Counted from the stretch's first letter, positions 14,867 through 22,980 are shown. The stretch is 27,643 nucleotides of DNA from Thiobacillus sp. (GCF_024708915.1 NZ_JANJXQ010000118.1:1-27643), one strand, 5' to 3'. Notes: generated from the sequence alone by a model not told the origin. A program made the numbers and translations.

Positions 14867-17314
14867 ATGCCGATTGCCACGCTGTCTCCCGCCGACCTGC
14901 GCCTGACCATCGATCCCGACGTGCTGGGTTTCGCGGATACGTCCGAACTACAGGACGAGACCCTGCCGTGGATCGGCCAGACACGCGCCGAGGCGGCCGC
15001 CCGTTTTGGCCTCGGCATGGACCCGCCCAACTACAACCTGTTCGTGTTGGGCGAAGCCGGCAGCGGCCGGTCCTCGCTGTTGAAGCAGGCGATGCGCGAG
15101 GCGGCGGCAGCGAAGCGGGTACCGCCCGACCTTTGTTATCTGCACAACTTCGACGCGCCCGAACGGCCGCTGGCACTGCGCTTGCCCGCCGGCGAAGGGC
15201 GGTTGCTGCGCCAGCTACTGGCGCAGACGGCGAAGACGCTGCAAGACGAAATCCCGCAGCGGCTCCAGGGACAGGACTACAAGGTTGAAAGCGAGCGCAT
15301 CGAACAGGCCTGGAAGAACGACGTGGCGCTGCATTACGCCGAACTGACCGCGTTTGCCGAGGCGCGCAGCTTTTCGCTGCATCGCGAGGCCGGGCGCATG
15401 GTGTTCACGCTGACCGGCAAGAAGGGCCAGGCACTGACCGAAGACGAGGTGCTGGCGTTGCCGAAGGCGCGCCGGGCTGAGGTGGAGCAGGCCGAGCAGG
15501 AGCTGCGCGCCGAAATCACCCGCTACATCGAGAAGACCCAGCCGTTGGAGCGTGCGATGAACGAGGCGCTGGCGGCGCTGCGGCGGCAGGTGGTGAGGCC
15601 GCTGGTCGAGCGCGAGCTGCAGGCGATCCGTGCGGGGCTGAAGAAGCAGATCAAGGACGCCGCCAAGCTCAACGCTTGGCTCGACGCGCTGGAACGGGAC
15701 GTGTTCGACAACCTGGAGCTGTTCAGTGGCGACGAGGGCGACGAGGATCGGCTGGATGCGCTGAATTCCGTGCTGGCGCGCTACCGCGTCAACCTGGTGG
15801 TGGACAACGCGGGGCTGGCCGGCGCGCCGGTGATCGTCGAGGACAACCCGCTGTTCCGCGCCCTGTTCGGCAGCATCGAATACCAGTCCGAGAACGATGT
15901 GCTGATGACCGACTTCACGCGCATCCGTGCCGGCAGCCTGCTGCAGGCGCACGGCGGCTTCCTGATGCTGCACCTGCAGGATGTGCTGGCCGACCCGCTG
16001 GTGTGGGAGAAACTGCGGCGCTTTCTGCGCAGCGGCCGGCTGCAGATCGAGGAGCCGGGCGTGTCGTTTTCGCCGATCGCGGCGGTGTCGCTGACGCCGG
16101 AGGCGGTCGACGTCGAGGTCAAGTTGGTGCTGGTCGGTTCGCGCGAACAGTACTACCAGCTGCAGGAAGCGGCGCCGGAGATCGCCCGGCACTTCCGCGC
16201 CAAGGTGGATTTCGCCGACAGCTTCATCGCTAGCGCTGAAACACGCCGCGCCTCGGCGATTTTCGTCGCCCATGCCTGCCGCGAGCATGGCCTGCCGCAT
16301 TTTTCGGCGGCGGCCGTGGCGCGCCTGCTCGAGGAATCGCACCGCGAGGCCGGCGACCGGGCGCGCGAGAGCGCGATCTTCGCCCGCACCGAAGCGCTGG
16401 TGATGGAAAGCGCCGCGATCTGCCGCGCACGCGGGGGGCCGTGCCTGGTAGCGGCGGCAGACGTCGAGACGGCGCTCATTGCGCACGCCGCGCGCCACGA
16501 TTACCCCGAGCAGCGCCTGCGCGAGGAAATTGCCGAAGGCGACGTGCTGATCGACCTGCACGGCGTCCGGACGGGCCAGGTCAATGGCCTTACCCAGATC
16601 GATCTGGGCGACTACCGCTTTGGCCTGCCGGTACGGCTATCCGCGCACGCCTACGCGGGCGAAGACGGCCTGCTCAACATCGAACGCGAGGTCGAGCTGT
16701 CGGGGCCGATCCACGACAAGGGCGTGTTCATCCTGCAGAACTACCTGGCTGCGCTGTTCGCCCATCTGGCGCCGCTGTCAATGAATGCCTCCATCGTGTT
16801 CGAGCAGCAGTATCACGGCGTGGAAGGCGATTCCGCCTCGTGCGCCGAGCTCTATGCGCTGTTGTCGGCGTTGTCTGGCCTGCCCCTGAAGCAGGGCATC
16901 GCGGTCACCGGCGCGGTCAACCAGCACGGCGGGGTGCTGCCGGTGGGCGGCATCAACGAGAAGATCGAGGGCTGGTTTCGTGTCTGCGAGGCCGCCGGCC
17001 TGGACGGCAGCCAGGGGGTGCTGATCCCCGCACGCAACCGGCGCCACCTGATGCTGGATCCGCGCGTGGTCGACACCGTCGCCCGCGGGCTTTTCCATAT
17101 CCATGCCGCGGAGCACGTGACCGAAGGGATCGAACTGCTGACGGGAGTGGCGGCGGGCGAACTGAACGCAGCGGGGCATTATCCCCATGGCAGTGTGCTG
17201 GGGCATGCACAGGATGCCCTGCTGGCATTTCGCCGCGCCTGTCAGATGCTGGAACACCCCAAGGCGCCACGCCGGCATTTTCGTGCTGGCGACCGCTCCG
17301 GGCGGCGTTATTGA
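14867..17314 (+). CDS. LonB-type ATP-dependent protease
   Basis: This 815-residue protein belongs to the AAA-plus Lon-like group with an AAA_32-type ATPase part, distinct from classical Lon. The Walker A region is GEAGSGRSS (about 62-70), with Arg where classical Lon has Lys, as is usual in this subgroup. A long coiled-coil insert lies between (about 150-290). The protease domain occupies about 560-780. The catalytic Ser656 is in VEGDSAS and the catalytic Lys699 in GGINEKIEGW; the 43-residue spacing equals that of E. coli Lon. GDSAS is the archaeal LonB form of the Ser motif. It should degrade damaged or regulatory proteins. The start at 14867 fits family N termini (LSPADLRLTIDPDVLGF). No ribosome site is obvious. 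The last codons overlap a 14-bp inverted repeat. Confidence 0.93.
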   Translation: MPIATLSPADLRLTIDPDVLGFADTSELQDETLPWIGQTRAEAAARFGLGMDPPNYNLFVLGEAGSGRSSLLKQAMREAAAAKRVPPDLCYLHNFDAPERPLALRLPAGEGRLLRQLLAQTAKTLQDEIPQRLQGQDYKVESERIEQAWKNDVALHYAELTAFAEARSFSLHREAGRMVFTLTGKKGQALTEDEVLALPKARRAEVEQAEQELRAEITRYIEKTQPLERAMNEALAALRRQVVRPLVERELQAIRAGLKKQIKDAAKLNAWLDALERDVFDNLELFSGDEGDEDRLDALNSVLARYRVNLVVDNAGLAGAPVIVEDNPLFRALFGSIEYQSENDVLMTDFTRIRAGSLLQAHGGFLMLHLQDVLADPLVWEKLRRFLRSGRLQIEEPGVSFSPIAAVSLTPEAVDVEVKLVLVGSREQYYQLQEAAPEIARHFRAKVDFADSFIASAETRRASAIFVAHACREHGLPHFSAAAVARLLEESHREAGDRARESAIFARTEALVMESAAICRARGGPCLVAAADVETALIAHAARHDYPEQRLREEIAEGDVLIDLHGVRTGQVNGLTQIDLGDYRFGLPVRLSAHAYAGEDGLLNIEREVELSGPIHDKGVFILQNYLAALFAHLAPLSMNASIVFEQQYHGVEGDSASCAELYALLSALSGLPLKQGIAVTGAVNQHGGVLPVGGINEKIEGWFRVCEAAGLDGSQGVLIPARNRRHLMLDPRVVDTVARGLFHIHAAEHVTEGIELLTGVAAGELNAAGHYPHGSVLGHAQDALLAFRRACQMLEHPKAPRRHFRAGDRSGRRY

Positions 17315-17396
17315 TTCGGCCAGACGAAGCTTGAAGCGGCGTCAAGGTTCAGCTTGCCCGGGCTGTGTATGGCAGCGCGGGAGGCCGAATCAATAA
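17308..17396. repeat. 89-base structured element with 14-bp terminal inverted repeats
   Basis: The arms 17308-17321 (TTATTGATTCGGCC) and 17383-17396 are perfect inverted repeats 61 bases apart. The interior packs almost fully into hairpins: GACG/CGTC (17323-17343), CAAG/CTTG (17343-17356) and CCCG-G-GCTG / CAGC-G-CGGG (17357-17381, loop TGTATGG). The left arm includes the last codon and stop of the Lon-like gene. No target-site duplication is seen at its ends. It could be a 3'-end structure or terminator, a small mobile repeat, or a structured RNA; none is shown. Confidence 0.6.
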
Positions 17397-17580
17397 GCAT
17401 TAAAAACAGCGCTCCATTGAGACGGGCCAGCGAACCGGTCAAAGCAGGATGCCGTGAGAAATACAGGGCGGGTTCAAACATCATCGGGCCGGGTCAATAG
17501 CGATCTGTTTTCAGCGCCTGCAGGCGGCAAGGGGTGGACTATAGTGAAAATCATCCAATCGCTTTTGCAAGGAGTCGATC
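17397..17580. other. leader region of the tRNA deacylase gene
   Basis: No gene is seen. A good -10-like TATAGT (17540-17545) lies about 36 bases before the ATG at 17581, without a clear -35, and a short palindrome CGCCTGCAGGCG lies at 17515-17526. Confidence 0.35.
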
Positions 17581-18066
17581 ATGAACGCACTGCATCGCAT
17601 GGAACGTTTCCTCGACCAGCATATGATTCCATTCGACATCGTGGCGCATCCGCATACCCAGACCAGCGCTGAAACGGCACGCGCGGCGGGGGTGCCTTCC
17701 AATCGGCTGGCCAAGGGTGTGCTGCTTGATGGCCAGGGTTGCCAGATGGTGGCGATGATCCCCGCCGATCAGGAAATTCACCTGGGAAAACTGGGGCTGG
17801 ATCACGGTATGGAGTTCAGCCTGGCCGACGAAGCCAGCGTGAGCCGGTTATTCAGCGAGTGTGAACCCGGTGTGGTGCCGGGCCTGCCGAATGCCTGGGG
17901 GGTGGAAATGGTTTGGGACGACGATTTGATGGCGCAGCCCGACGTCTATCTGGAAGGCGGCGACCACAAGCGCCTGTTGCACATCGAAACCCGCTATCTG
18001 CGCGACATTTTTGGCGATGCGCCGCACTGCCACTTCAGCCAGCCGCGCATGCAGCACGTCGCCTGA
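17581..18066 (+). CDS. YbaK/ProX-type aminoacyl-tRNA deacylase
   Basis: This 161-residue protein has the YbaK/aa-tRNA deacylase domain over nearly its whole length. Such proteins clear mischarged tRNA (for example Cys-tRNA-Pro or Ala-tRNA-Pro) in trans. The visible family marks are HTQTSAETARAAGVP (about 25-39), the conserved Lys45 in LAKGVLL, VAMIPADQEIHLGKL (about 57-71) and an acidic GLPNAWGVEMVWDDDL block. The C-terminal YLEGGDHKRLLHIE is also typical. An AAGGAG ribosome site eight bases before the ATG sets the start. Which mischarged tRNA it edits cannot be read here. Confidence 0.85.
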   Translation: MNALHRMERFLDQHMIPFDIVAHPHTQTSAETARAAGVPSNRLAKGVLLDGQGCQMVAMIPADQEIHLGKLGLDHGMEFSLADEASVSRLFSECEPGVVPGLPNAWGVEMVWDDDLMAQPDVYLEGGDHKRLLHIETRYLRDIFGDAPHCHFSQPRMQHVA

Positions 18067-18170
18067 GCCTGGCCTGCGCCGTGCCGCCCGTGCGGGTGGC
18101 ATGGGGCCGTTGTCTTGCGTGTGTGATATGAATACGGCTTGATTACCCGGCACATTGCGTGCGGGGAACG

Positions 18171-18731
18171 ATGAACGAGCCAGACTGTCACCACGTCGTG
18201 AATCCGAAAGCGTCCGATCCTTCCCGTAACCCGCATCGTCCGCTCGGACGTGGCATGGCACTGGTCGCCAGCCTGCTGGTGCTGGGGCTGTTTTATCTTT
18301 ACTTCGAAAACAGCCTGCAGGCGCGCAGCAATCCCAACCGCCAGTTGCAGGTCGCGCCCGGGACCGAACTGGTGCTGAAGCGCAGCGGCAACGGACACTA
18401 TATTTTCCCCGGCACGATCAATGGCCAACCGGTCACCTTCCTGCTCGACACCGGCGCCACCCTGGTGTCGATCCCGGCGCATCTGGCGGGCGAGCTGGGT
18501 CTGGAGGCGGGCGCGCCGCAGCGGTCGATCACCGCCAACGGCACGGTTGTCACCCATGCCACCCGGGTGGACGCGCTGGCGTTCGGGCCGTTCGCGCTGC
18601 GCGGCATCGCCGCCAGCCTCAACCCCGGGATGGCGGGCGATCAGATATTGCTGGGGATGAGCGTGCTGAAGCATCTGGAATTCACCCAGCGCGGCGACAC
18701 CCTGATGCTGCGCCCGCTCGGCGAAGAATGA
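18171..18731 (+). CDS. membrane-anchored retropepsin-like aspartic protease
   Basis: This 186-residue protein has one N-terminal transmembrane segment (about 28-46) after a short cytoplasmic tail, then a periplasmic domain of the bacterial clan AA, TIGR02281-like type. The active-site motif is LLDTGATLVSIP with Asp93-Thr94-Gly95, followed by the hydrophobic-hydrophobic-Gly element ILLGMSVLKHLEF. Having a single DTG motif, it must dimerise as retropepsins do. Natural substrates of this family are poorly known. The start at 18171 is preceded by GGGGAA close to the ATG; a GTG four codons earlier is less likely. It precedes the cold-shock gene, which has its own promoter. Confidence 0.88.
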   Translation: MNEPDCHHVVNPKASDPSRNPHRPLGRGMALVASLLVLGLFYLYFENSLQARSNPNRQLQVAPGTELVLKRSGNGHYIFPGTINGQPVTFLLDTGATLVSIPAHLAGELGLEAGAPQRSITANGTVVTHATRVDALAFGPFALRGIAASLNPGMAGDQILLGMSVLKHLEFTQRGDTLMLRPLGEE

Positions 18732-18740
18732 CGATATTTC

Positions 18741-18769
18741 TTGGACATCTCTTTTATCTGTGCTATTAA
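18741..18769 (+). promoter_or_regulatory. extended -10 promoter of the cold-shock gene
   Basis: TTGGAC (18741-18746), exactly 17 bases, then TATTAA (18764-18769) with an upstream TGC that makes an extended -10. Transcription would begin near 18776, leaving an AT-rich leader of about 108 bases before the ATG. Long leaders are usual for cold-shock mRNAs and can act as thermosensors. Confidence 0.65.
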
Positions 18770-18883
18770 TTGCACTATCTGTTGGATTCAAGCTTTAAAT
18801 TGCGGTACCTCTGGTAAGCGTTTTCCTTGAAATTCGATCGATAGAGCATGTCGCTCAATTTTTTTAGATAGATAGGAAGCAAG

Positions 18884-19090
18884 ATGGAAACGGGTACTGT
18901 CAAGTGGTTCAATGATGCAAAAGGTTTTGGTTTTATCACCCCGGATAACGGCGGCGAAGACCTGTTTGCACACTTCTCCGCAATCAACTCCAGCGGCTTC
19001 AAGTCCCTGCAGGAAAACCAGAAAGTCAGCTTTGAAGTGACCACTGGCCCCAAGGGCAAGCAAGCCTCCAACATCCAGGTCGTGTCGTAA
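18884..19090 (+). CDS. cold-shock domain protein (CspA family)
   Basis: This 68-residue protein is a single cold-shock domain, which binds single-stranded nucleic acid and melts mRNA structure. Both RNA-binding motifs are intact: KGFGFI (13-18) and DLFAHF (26-31), after the family opening TGTVKWFND. The ribosome site AGGAAG stands before the ATG. The gene is monocistronic, with a good promoter, a long leader and a textbook terminator, and its codons are less GC-biased than those of its neighbours, as expected for a highly expressed gene. Confidence 0.97.
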   Translation: METGTVKWFNDAKGFGFITPDNGGEDLFAHFSAINSSGFKSLQENQKVSFEVTTGPKGKQASNIQVVS

Positions 19091-19110
19091 TCCTCGCGAC
19101 CTGATGTCGA

Positions 19111-19137
19111 AAAACCCCGGTTAGCCGGGGTTTTTTT
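19111..19137 (+). terminator. intrinsic terminator of the cold-shock gene
   Basis: AAAACCCCGG (19111-19120) pairs with CCGGGGTTTT (19125-19134) around TTAG, and the T-run continues to 19137. This is a textbook Rho-independent terminator 20 bases past the stop codon. Confidence 0.93.
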
Positions 19138-19149
19138 ATGGGCGCACGC

Positions 19150-19155
19150 TACAAT
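19150..19155 (+). promoter_or_regulatory. -10 element for yaeQ
   Basis: TACAAT, one base from consensus, lies 28 bases before the yaeQ ATG and just after the cold-shock terminator. No clear -35 is present, so the call is tentative. Confidence 0.4.
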
Positions 19156-19182
19156 CCACCGCCCTTCCCGAGTGACGACCTC

Positions 19183-19725
19183 ATGGCGCTCAAAGCCACC
19201 ATCCACAAAGCCGACTTGCAGATTGCCGACATGGATCGGCATGTCTACGCCGACCACGCGCTGACCATCGCGCGCCATCCCTCCGAAACCGACGAGCGCA
19301 TGATGGTGCGGGTGCTGGCCTACGCTCTTTACGCACAGGACGGCATTGCCTTCACCAAGGGGCTGTTCGATGTCGACGAGCCGGAAGTGTGGGTCAAGAG
19401 CCTGACCGGCGAGATCGCCCTGTGGATCGATCTCGGCCAGCCCGACGAAGCGCGTATCCGTCGCGCATGCAGCCGCGCCGAACAGGTCATTGTGCTGTGC
19501 TACAGCAGCGGCTGCGAGGTGTGGTGGAAACAGATTGCCAGCAAGCTGACGCGGTTTTCCAACCTGACCGTGCTGCAACTGCCCGTCGAAGCCAGCCAGA
19601 CGCTGGCCACCCTGGCGGAGCGCAGCATGCGCCTGCAATGCATGGTGCAGGACGGCGAAATCTGGATCAATACCGATACGCAGAATGTGGCGGTAAAGCT
19701 GACCGCCCTGCAATTGCCTGCGTGA
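19183..19725 (+). CDS. yaeQ: YaeQ family protein
   Basis: This 180-residue soluble protein matches YaeQ along its length, with the opening ALKATIHKADLQIADMDRHVY, the ARHPSETDERMMVRVLAYAL block (about 29-48) and GEIALWIDLGQPDEARIRRA (about 72-91). The fold is related to PD-(D/E)XK nucleases. E. coli YaeQ was first noted in connection with RfaH, but its true activity is unsettled. The start at 19183 is where homologues begin. It is convergent with the Cys-rich lipoprotein gene. Confidence 0.93.
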   Translation: MALKATIHKADLQIADMDRHVYADHALTIARHPSETDERMMVRVLAYALYAQDGIAFTKGLFDVDEPEVWVKSLTGEIALWIDLGQPDEARIRRACSRAEQVIVLCYSSGCEVWWKQIASKLTRFSNLTVLQLPVEASQTLATLAERSMRLQCMVQDGEIWINTDTQNVAVKLTALQLPA

Positions 19726-19730
19726 ACGCA

Positions 19731-19761
19731 GCCGTTGCCGGCTTGCCGGCCATGCAACGGC
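19731..19761. terminator. nested hairpin between convergent genes
   Basis: GCCGTTGC (19731-19738) pairs with GCAACGGC (19754-19761). Within it CCGG (19738-19741) and CCGG (19746-19749) can form an inner helix. It lies between the stops of yaeQ and the lipoprotein gene and could end both transcripts, but has no T-run. Confidence 0.35.
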
Positions 19762-19782
19762 GTCCCCCCTTGCCGGGGCGTT

Positions 19783-20352
19783 TCATTTCTCGGGCGGACA
19801 GTTTTTGATACAGACGGTTTCTGTCAGCCGCTGCCCGCCGCAGCCGACGAAACAGGCGTCGTAAACGGGCAGGCAGCCGCAGTCGGCCTGGCAATTCGAT
19901 TTTTCCAGCTGCGCCCGCACCCCGGTGCGGGTCGGCATCTGCGGCTCTAGATAGGGCGGCGGAAAATAGGGCCTCGGCCACGGATCCCACCAGTAGTAGG
20001 GATAGCGGTAGGGGTAGCTGTAGCTGTGCATCCAGTTGAACTGCAGCTGCATCTCGTAGTGGCGCAAGGCCGCGGCGTAACGTTTCAAATCGAGTTCGTA
20101 CTCCTTCAGCGCTTCGGTATAACGCACTTCCACCTGCGGTTCGAGGGTTTTCACGCAAGCCTGATAGCGGGTCTGGCAATCGGCCTGGCAGACCGCCTTT
20201 TTGGCTTCGCAGTCCTGCACGCAAGCCTGGCCCTGCGCATCGTCCGGCGCAACCATGCGCACCGTCGTCTGGTATTGCGGCGTGGCGCACGCTGCCAGAA
20301 TGCCGAGCAAAACCAGCGCAATGAAGGGAGCACTCAGGACTGAAACGCGCAT
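19783..20352 (-). CDS. cysteine-rich lipoprotein with CX3C repeats
   Basis: This 189-residue protein has a lipoprotein signal peptide; the lipobox LAAC puts the lipidated residue at Cys22. Two cysteine modules flank an aromatic, Pro-rich middle. The first is Cys44-x3-Cys48-x6-Cys55-x3-Cys59-x6-Cys66, within helical sequence. The second is Cys154-x3-Cys158-x-Cys160-x6-Cys167-x3-Cys171, followed by Cys181-x3-Cys185. The middle (about 108-137) is dominated by Tyr, Trp and Pro. CX3C pairs on helices often form disulfide-linked hairpins in exported proteins. I do not recognise a characterised family. The residue after Cys22 is Ala, so outer-membrane sorting is likely. Confidence 0.8.
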   Translation of the reverse strand: MRVSVLSAPFIALVLLGILAACATPQYQTTVRMVAPDDAQGQACVQDCEAKKAVCQADCQTRYQACVKTLEPQVEVRYTEALKEYELDLKRYAAALRHYEMQLQFNWMHSYSYPYRYPYYWWDPWPRPYFPPPYLEPQMPTRTGVRAQLEKSNCQADCGCLPVYDACFVGCGGQRLTETVCIKNCPPEK

Positions 20353-20397
20353 TCGGCCATCTCGTTCAAACGCCTACTTTTTCAGCATAGGCTGTTT

Positions 20398-21279
20398 TCA
20401 GGCTGGCTGCGGGTCGAGAAAGCGTGCTTCGAGTTCCTGCAGATTGAGTTCCTGCAGAATCTGCTGCAGGCGTTCGCGCGCGTTCTTGCGCGGCGCGCCG
20501 CTGTGGGTGGCGACGATCAACTCGTTTTTCAGCGAATGCTCCCAGCCGACCAGTTCGGTGACGGTGAGCTGGTAGCCGTGCGATTCCAGTTGCAGGCAGC
20601 GCAGCACGTTGGTGAGCTGGCTGCCGAATTCGCGCGTGTGGATGGGATGGCGCCAGATTTCCGACAGCGGGGTTTTGCCGAACGATTCGTTCTTGCGGCG
20701 GCGCAGCACGGCGGCGACCTCGGCCTGGCAGCATGGCACCAGCACGATGTGGCGGGCTTGCTTGGCAAGCGCGAAGCGGATGGCGTCGTCGGTTGCGGTG
20801 TTGCAGGCATGCAGCGCGGTGACGATGTCGATCCGCGGCGGCAGGGCGTCGGTGACGATCGACTCCGCTACCGTCGCGCTGAGGAAGGACATGCGCGGAA
20901 AGTCGAGCCGCGCCGCCAGGTCGCGCGACTTCTTCACCAGTTCGTCGCGCGTTTCGATGCCGAAAATGTGGCTGCCAGGGCGATCTTTCAGATACAGGTC
21001 GTACAGGATGAAACCCAGATACGACTTGCCCGCGCCGTGATCGGCCAGCGTCAGCGTGTCCTGCCGGCCCAGCACCTCGTCCAGCAGCGGCTCGATGAAA
21101 TGGCACAGGTGATGCACCTGCTTCAGCTTGCGGCGGCTGTCCTGGTTGAGCTTGCCGTCGCGCGTCAGGATGTGCAGCTCCTTCAGCAGTTCGATCGACT
21201 GGCCGGGGCGCAACACCTCTGCCAGCGGGTCGATGTAGGCGGCTTTCGGCGTACCGGCGGCGGGTGCGGCGCGCTTCAT
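20398..21279 (-). CDS. SAM-dependent methyltransferase, Methyltransf_32-like
   Basis: This 293-residue protein has a Rossmann-type methyltransferase core. The SAM-binding motif I is LADHGAGKSYLGFILYDLYL (about 77-96). Later blocks are ALHACNTATDDAI and LVPCCQAEV, the latter with the Cys-Cys pair typical of the Methyltransf_32 group. The N-terminal 70 residues and C-terminal helical tail are not recognised. No substrate can be assigned; RNA or small molecules are both possible. The start ATG lies inside the end of the mscS-like gene (ATGA, four-base overlap), so the two are translated together. The ATG at 21279 is preferred over longer upstream readings that give low-complexity sequence overlapping mscS. 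Confidence 0.82.
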   Translation of the reverse strand: MKRAAPAAGTPKAAYIDPLAEVLRPGQSIELLKELHILTRDGKLNQDSRRKLKQVHHLCHFIEPLLDEVLGRQDTLTLADHGAGKSYLGFILYDLYLKDRPGSHIFGIETRDELVKKSRDLAARLDFPRMSFLSATVAESIVTDALPPRIDIVTALHACNTATDDAIRFALAKQARHIVLVPCCQAEVAAVLRRRKNESFGKTPLSEIWRHPIHTREFGSQLTNVLRCLQLESHGYQLTVTELVGWEHSLKNELIVATHSGAPRKNARERLQQILQELNLQELEARFLDPQPA

Positions 21280-22100
21280 GCCGCCCCCAGCAGGCGCACT
21301 TCGCGTTGCGGCAAGGGGATGGGGATGCCGTATTCGCGGAAGGTTTCCAGCACCGCCTGGGTGATCTCGCCCGCTGTGGTGTGGAAATCGGCCACCGAGG
21401 TCCACGGGCGGATCGCGATCTGCACCCTGGAGTCCGCCAGCGCCAGCACATGGATCATCGGTTCCGGTTCCCGCAGGATTTTGGGGTGCGCCACCAGCAG
21501 GTCGCGGATTGCCGCCAGCGCCCGCTTGATGTCGGCATCGTAGGCCACGCCGACCACCACGTCGAGCTGGCGCAGGGTACCGAAATTGTGCAGGATCTCA
21601 CCGGAAATCTTGCGGTTGGGGATGACCACGCGCGAGCGGTCGGGATGGCTCAGCACCGTGTTGAACAGCTTGATTTCCTCGACCATGCCTTCCTCGTCGG
21701 CGATGGAAATGTATTCACCTACCTTGAACGGCCGGGTGAAGATGATGGTCAGCCCCGCCGCCAGATTGCCCAGCACCCCCTGCATTGCCAGCGCGATGCC
21801 GGCGCCTGCGACGCCCAGCCCGGCGATCAGCGGCAGCAGCTGTACCCCCAGATTCTGCAGCGCCATGATGAGAAACAGGCCCAGCACCAGGATGCGCAGC
21901 ATGCGTACCAGCAGCAGGCGCAGGGTGGCATCGAGCCCAAGCTTTTCCAGCATCGAGTCGGCCACCCTGCCCACCCAGCGCCCGACGTAATAGCCCGCCG
22001 CCAGGATCAGCAGCGCCACCAGCAGCTTGGGGCCGAACTGGATGGCGAGATCGATCGCGGTTTGCTGGGCGTGTTCCAGCGTTTGCAGTTGTTCGTTCAT
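21276..22100 (-). CDS. small-conductance mechanosensitive channel (MscS family)
   Basis: This 274-residue inner-membrane channel should open under membrane tension and release solutes on osmotic downshock. Three membrane segments are visible (about 24-43, 66-84, 88-118). The third is the pore helix, rich in Gly and Ala (GLGVAGAGIALAMQGVLGNL). The beta domain follows with RPFKVGEYISI and VIPNRKISGEILHNF, then a C-terminal alpha-beta domain ending near residue 265. The length is near that of E. coli MscS (286). It is divergent from trhO and coupled by a four-base overlap to the methyltransferase gene. Confidence 0.94.
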   Translation of the reverse strand: MNEQLQTLEHAQQTAIDLAIQFGPKLLVALLILAAGYYVGRWVGRVADSMLEKLGLDATLRLLLVRMLRILVLGLFLIMALQNLGVQLLPLIAGLGVAGAGIALAMQGVLGNLAAGLTIIFTRPFKVGEYISIADEEGMVEEIKLFNTVLSHPDRSRVVIPNRKISGEILHNFGTLRQLDVVVGVAYDADIKRALAAIRDLLVAHPKILREPEPMIHVLALADSRVQIAIRPWTSVADFHTTAGEITQAVLETFREYGIPIPLPQREVRLLGAA

Positions 22101-22175
22101 GGTCGGCGAGAGGGGAAAGGAAGTCCGAAGGGTATCAAAACCGCCAGCCGGGCAGAACCGCTCCGTATTTATTCT

Positions 22176-22208
22176 GCAAGCCGGGTTTCCAGGATAATGC
22201 CGGCTTGC
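22176..22208 (+). promoter_or_regulatory. trhO promoter -10 framed by an inverted repeat
   Basis: The arms GCAAGCCGG (22176-22184) and CCGGCTTGC (22200-22208) form a perfect 9-bp inverted repeat around a 15-base centre. The centre contains GATAAT (22193-22198), a good -10 about 26 bases before the trhO start. It may be an operator or a DNA or RNA hairpin; the -35 is poor. Confidence 0.4.
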
Positions 22209-22223
22209 TGAAAGGTTTTTTCC

Positions 22224-22970
22224 GTGTCCGTCATCAATATTTCCTGCTACAAGTTCGTCGCCCTCGCCGATCGCGAGGTGCTCAAGACCGATCTCGCTTC
22301 GCGTTGTCTCGAACTTGGCCTCAAGGGCACGATTCTGCTCGCACCGGAGGGTATCAACGTATTCCTGGCCGGCTCACGCGCAGCGATCGACGCCATCGTC
22401 GCCCATCTGCGCAGCGATCCGCGCTTCGCCGACCTCGCGCCCAAGGAAAGCCTGTCGGCCGAGCCGCCATTCAAGCGGATGCGGGTGCGGCTGAAGAAGG
22501 AAATCATCACCATGAAGCATCCGTTGATCCGTCCCGAAGCCGGGCGCGCGCCCTCGGTGGCCGCTGCCACGCTGAAGCAGTGGCTGGACCGTGGCATGGA
22601 CGACGCAGGCCGCCCGGTAGTGATGCTGGATACCCGCAACGACTATGAAGTGGCGGCCGGTACTTTCGACCAGGCGGTCGATTACGGCATCGGCGTCTTC
22701 AGCGAGTTTCCGCTGCGCCTGGCCGCGCATTGTGCCGACTATGCTGGCAAGACCGTGGTGTCGTTCTGCACCGGCGGCATCCGCTGCGAAAAGGCCGCCA
22801 TCCACATGAAGGAAATCGGCATCGAGAGCGTGTACCAGCTCGAAGGCGGCATTCTCAAATATTTCGAGGAAGTCGGCGGCGCGCATTACCGCGGCGATTG
22901 TTTCGTGTTCGACGAGCGCGAGGGGGTGGGTGCGGATTTGCAGCCGGCCTCCGGACGCCTGCACCGCTGA
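22224..22970 (+). CDS. trhO: tRNA uridine(34) hydroxylase, rhodanese family
   Basis: TrhO (formerly YceA) hydroxylates uridine 34 of certain tRNAs with oxygen, the first step to 5-methoxy- or 5-oxyacetyl-uridine. The 248-residue protein has the N-terminal acylphosphatase-like domain (about 1-95, with [19 protein letters not shown]) and a C-terminal rhodanese domain (about 110-220). [17 protein letters not shown] and the catalytic loop CTGGIRC are both intact, with Cys182 as the active cysteine and Cys188 also conserved. The start codon is GTG, six bases after an AAAGG ribosome site; no ATG fits. Confidence 0.95.
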   Translation: MSVINISCYKFVALADREVLKTDLASRCLELGLKGTILLAPEGINVFLAGSRAAIDAIVAHLRSDPRFADLAPKESLSAEPPFKRMRVRLKKEIITMKHPLIRPEAGRAPSVAAATLKQWLDRGMDDAGRPVVMLDTRNDYEVAAGTFDQAVDYGIGVFSEFPLRLAAHCADYAGKTVVSFCTGGIRCEKAAIHMKEIGIESVYQLEGGILKYFEEVGGAHYRGDCFVFDEREGVGADLQPASGRLHR

Positions 22971-22980
22971 CCTCAAGGGC

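Noticed and set aside
15215..16561. 448-codon open frame opposite the Lon-like gene
   Set aside because: Antisense shadow rich in Gln, His and Arg, without domains.
17515..17526. CGCCTGCAGGCG palindrome before the tRNA deacylase gene
   Set aside because: Short GC palindromes are common in this genome and this one has no further support.
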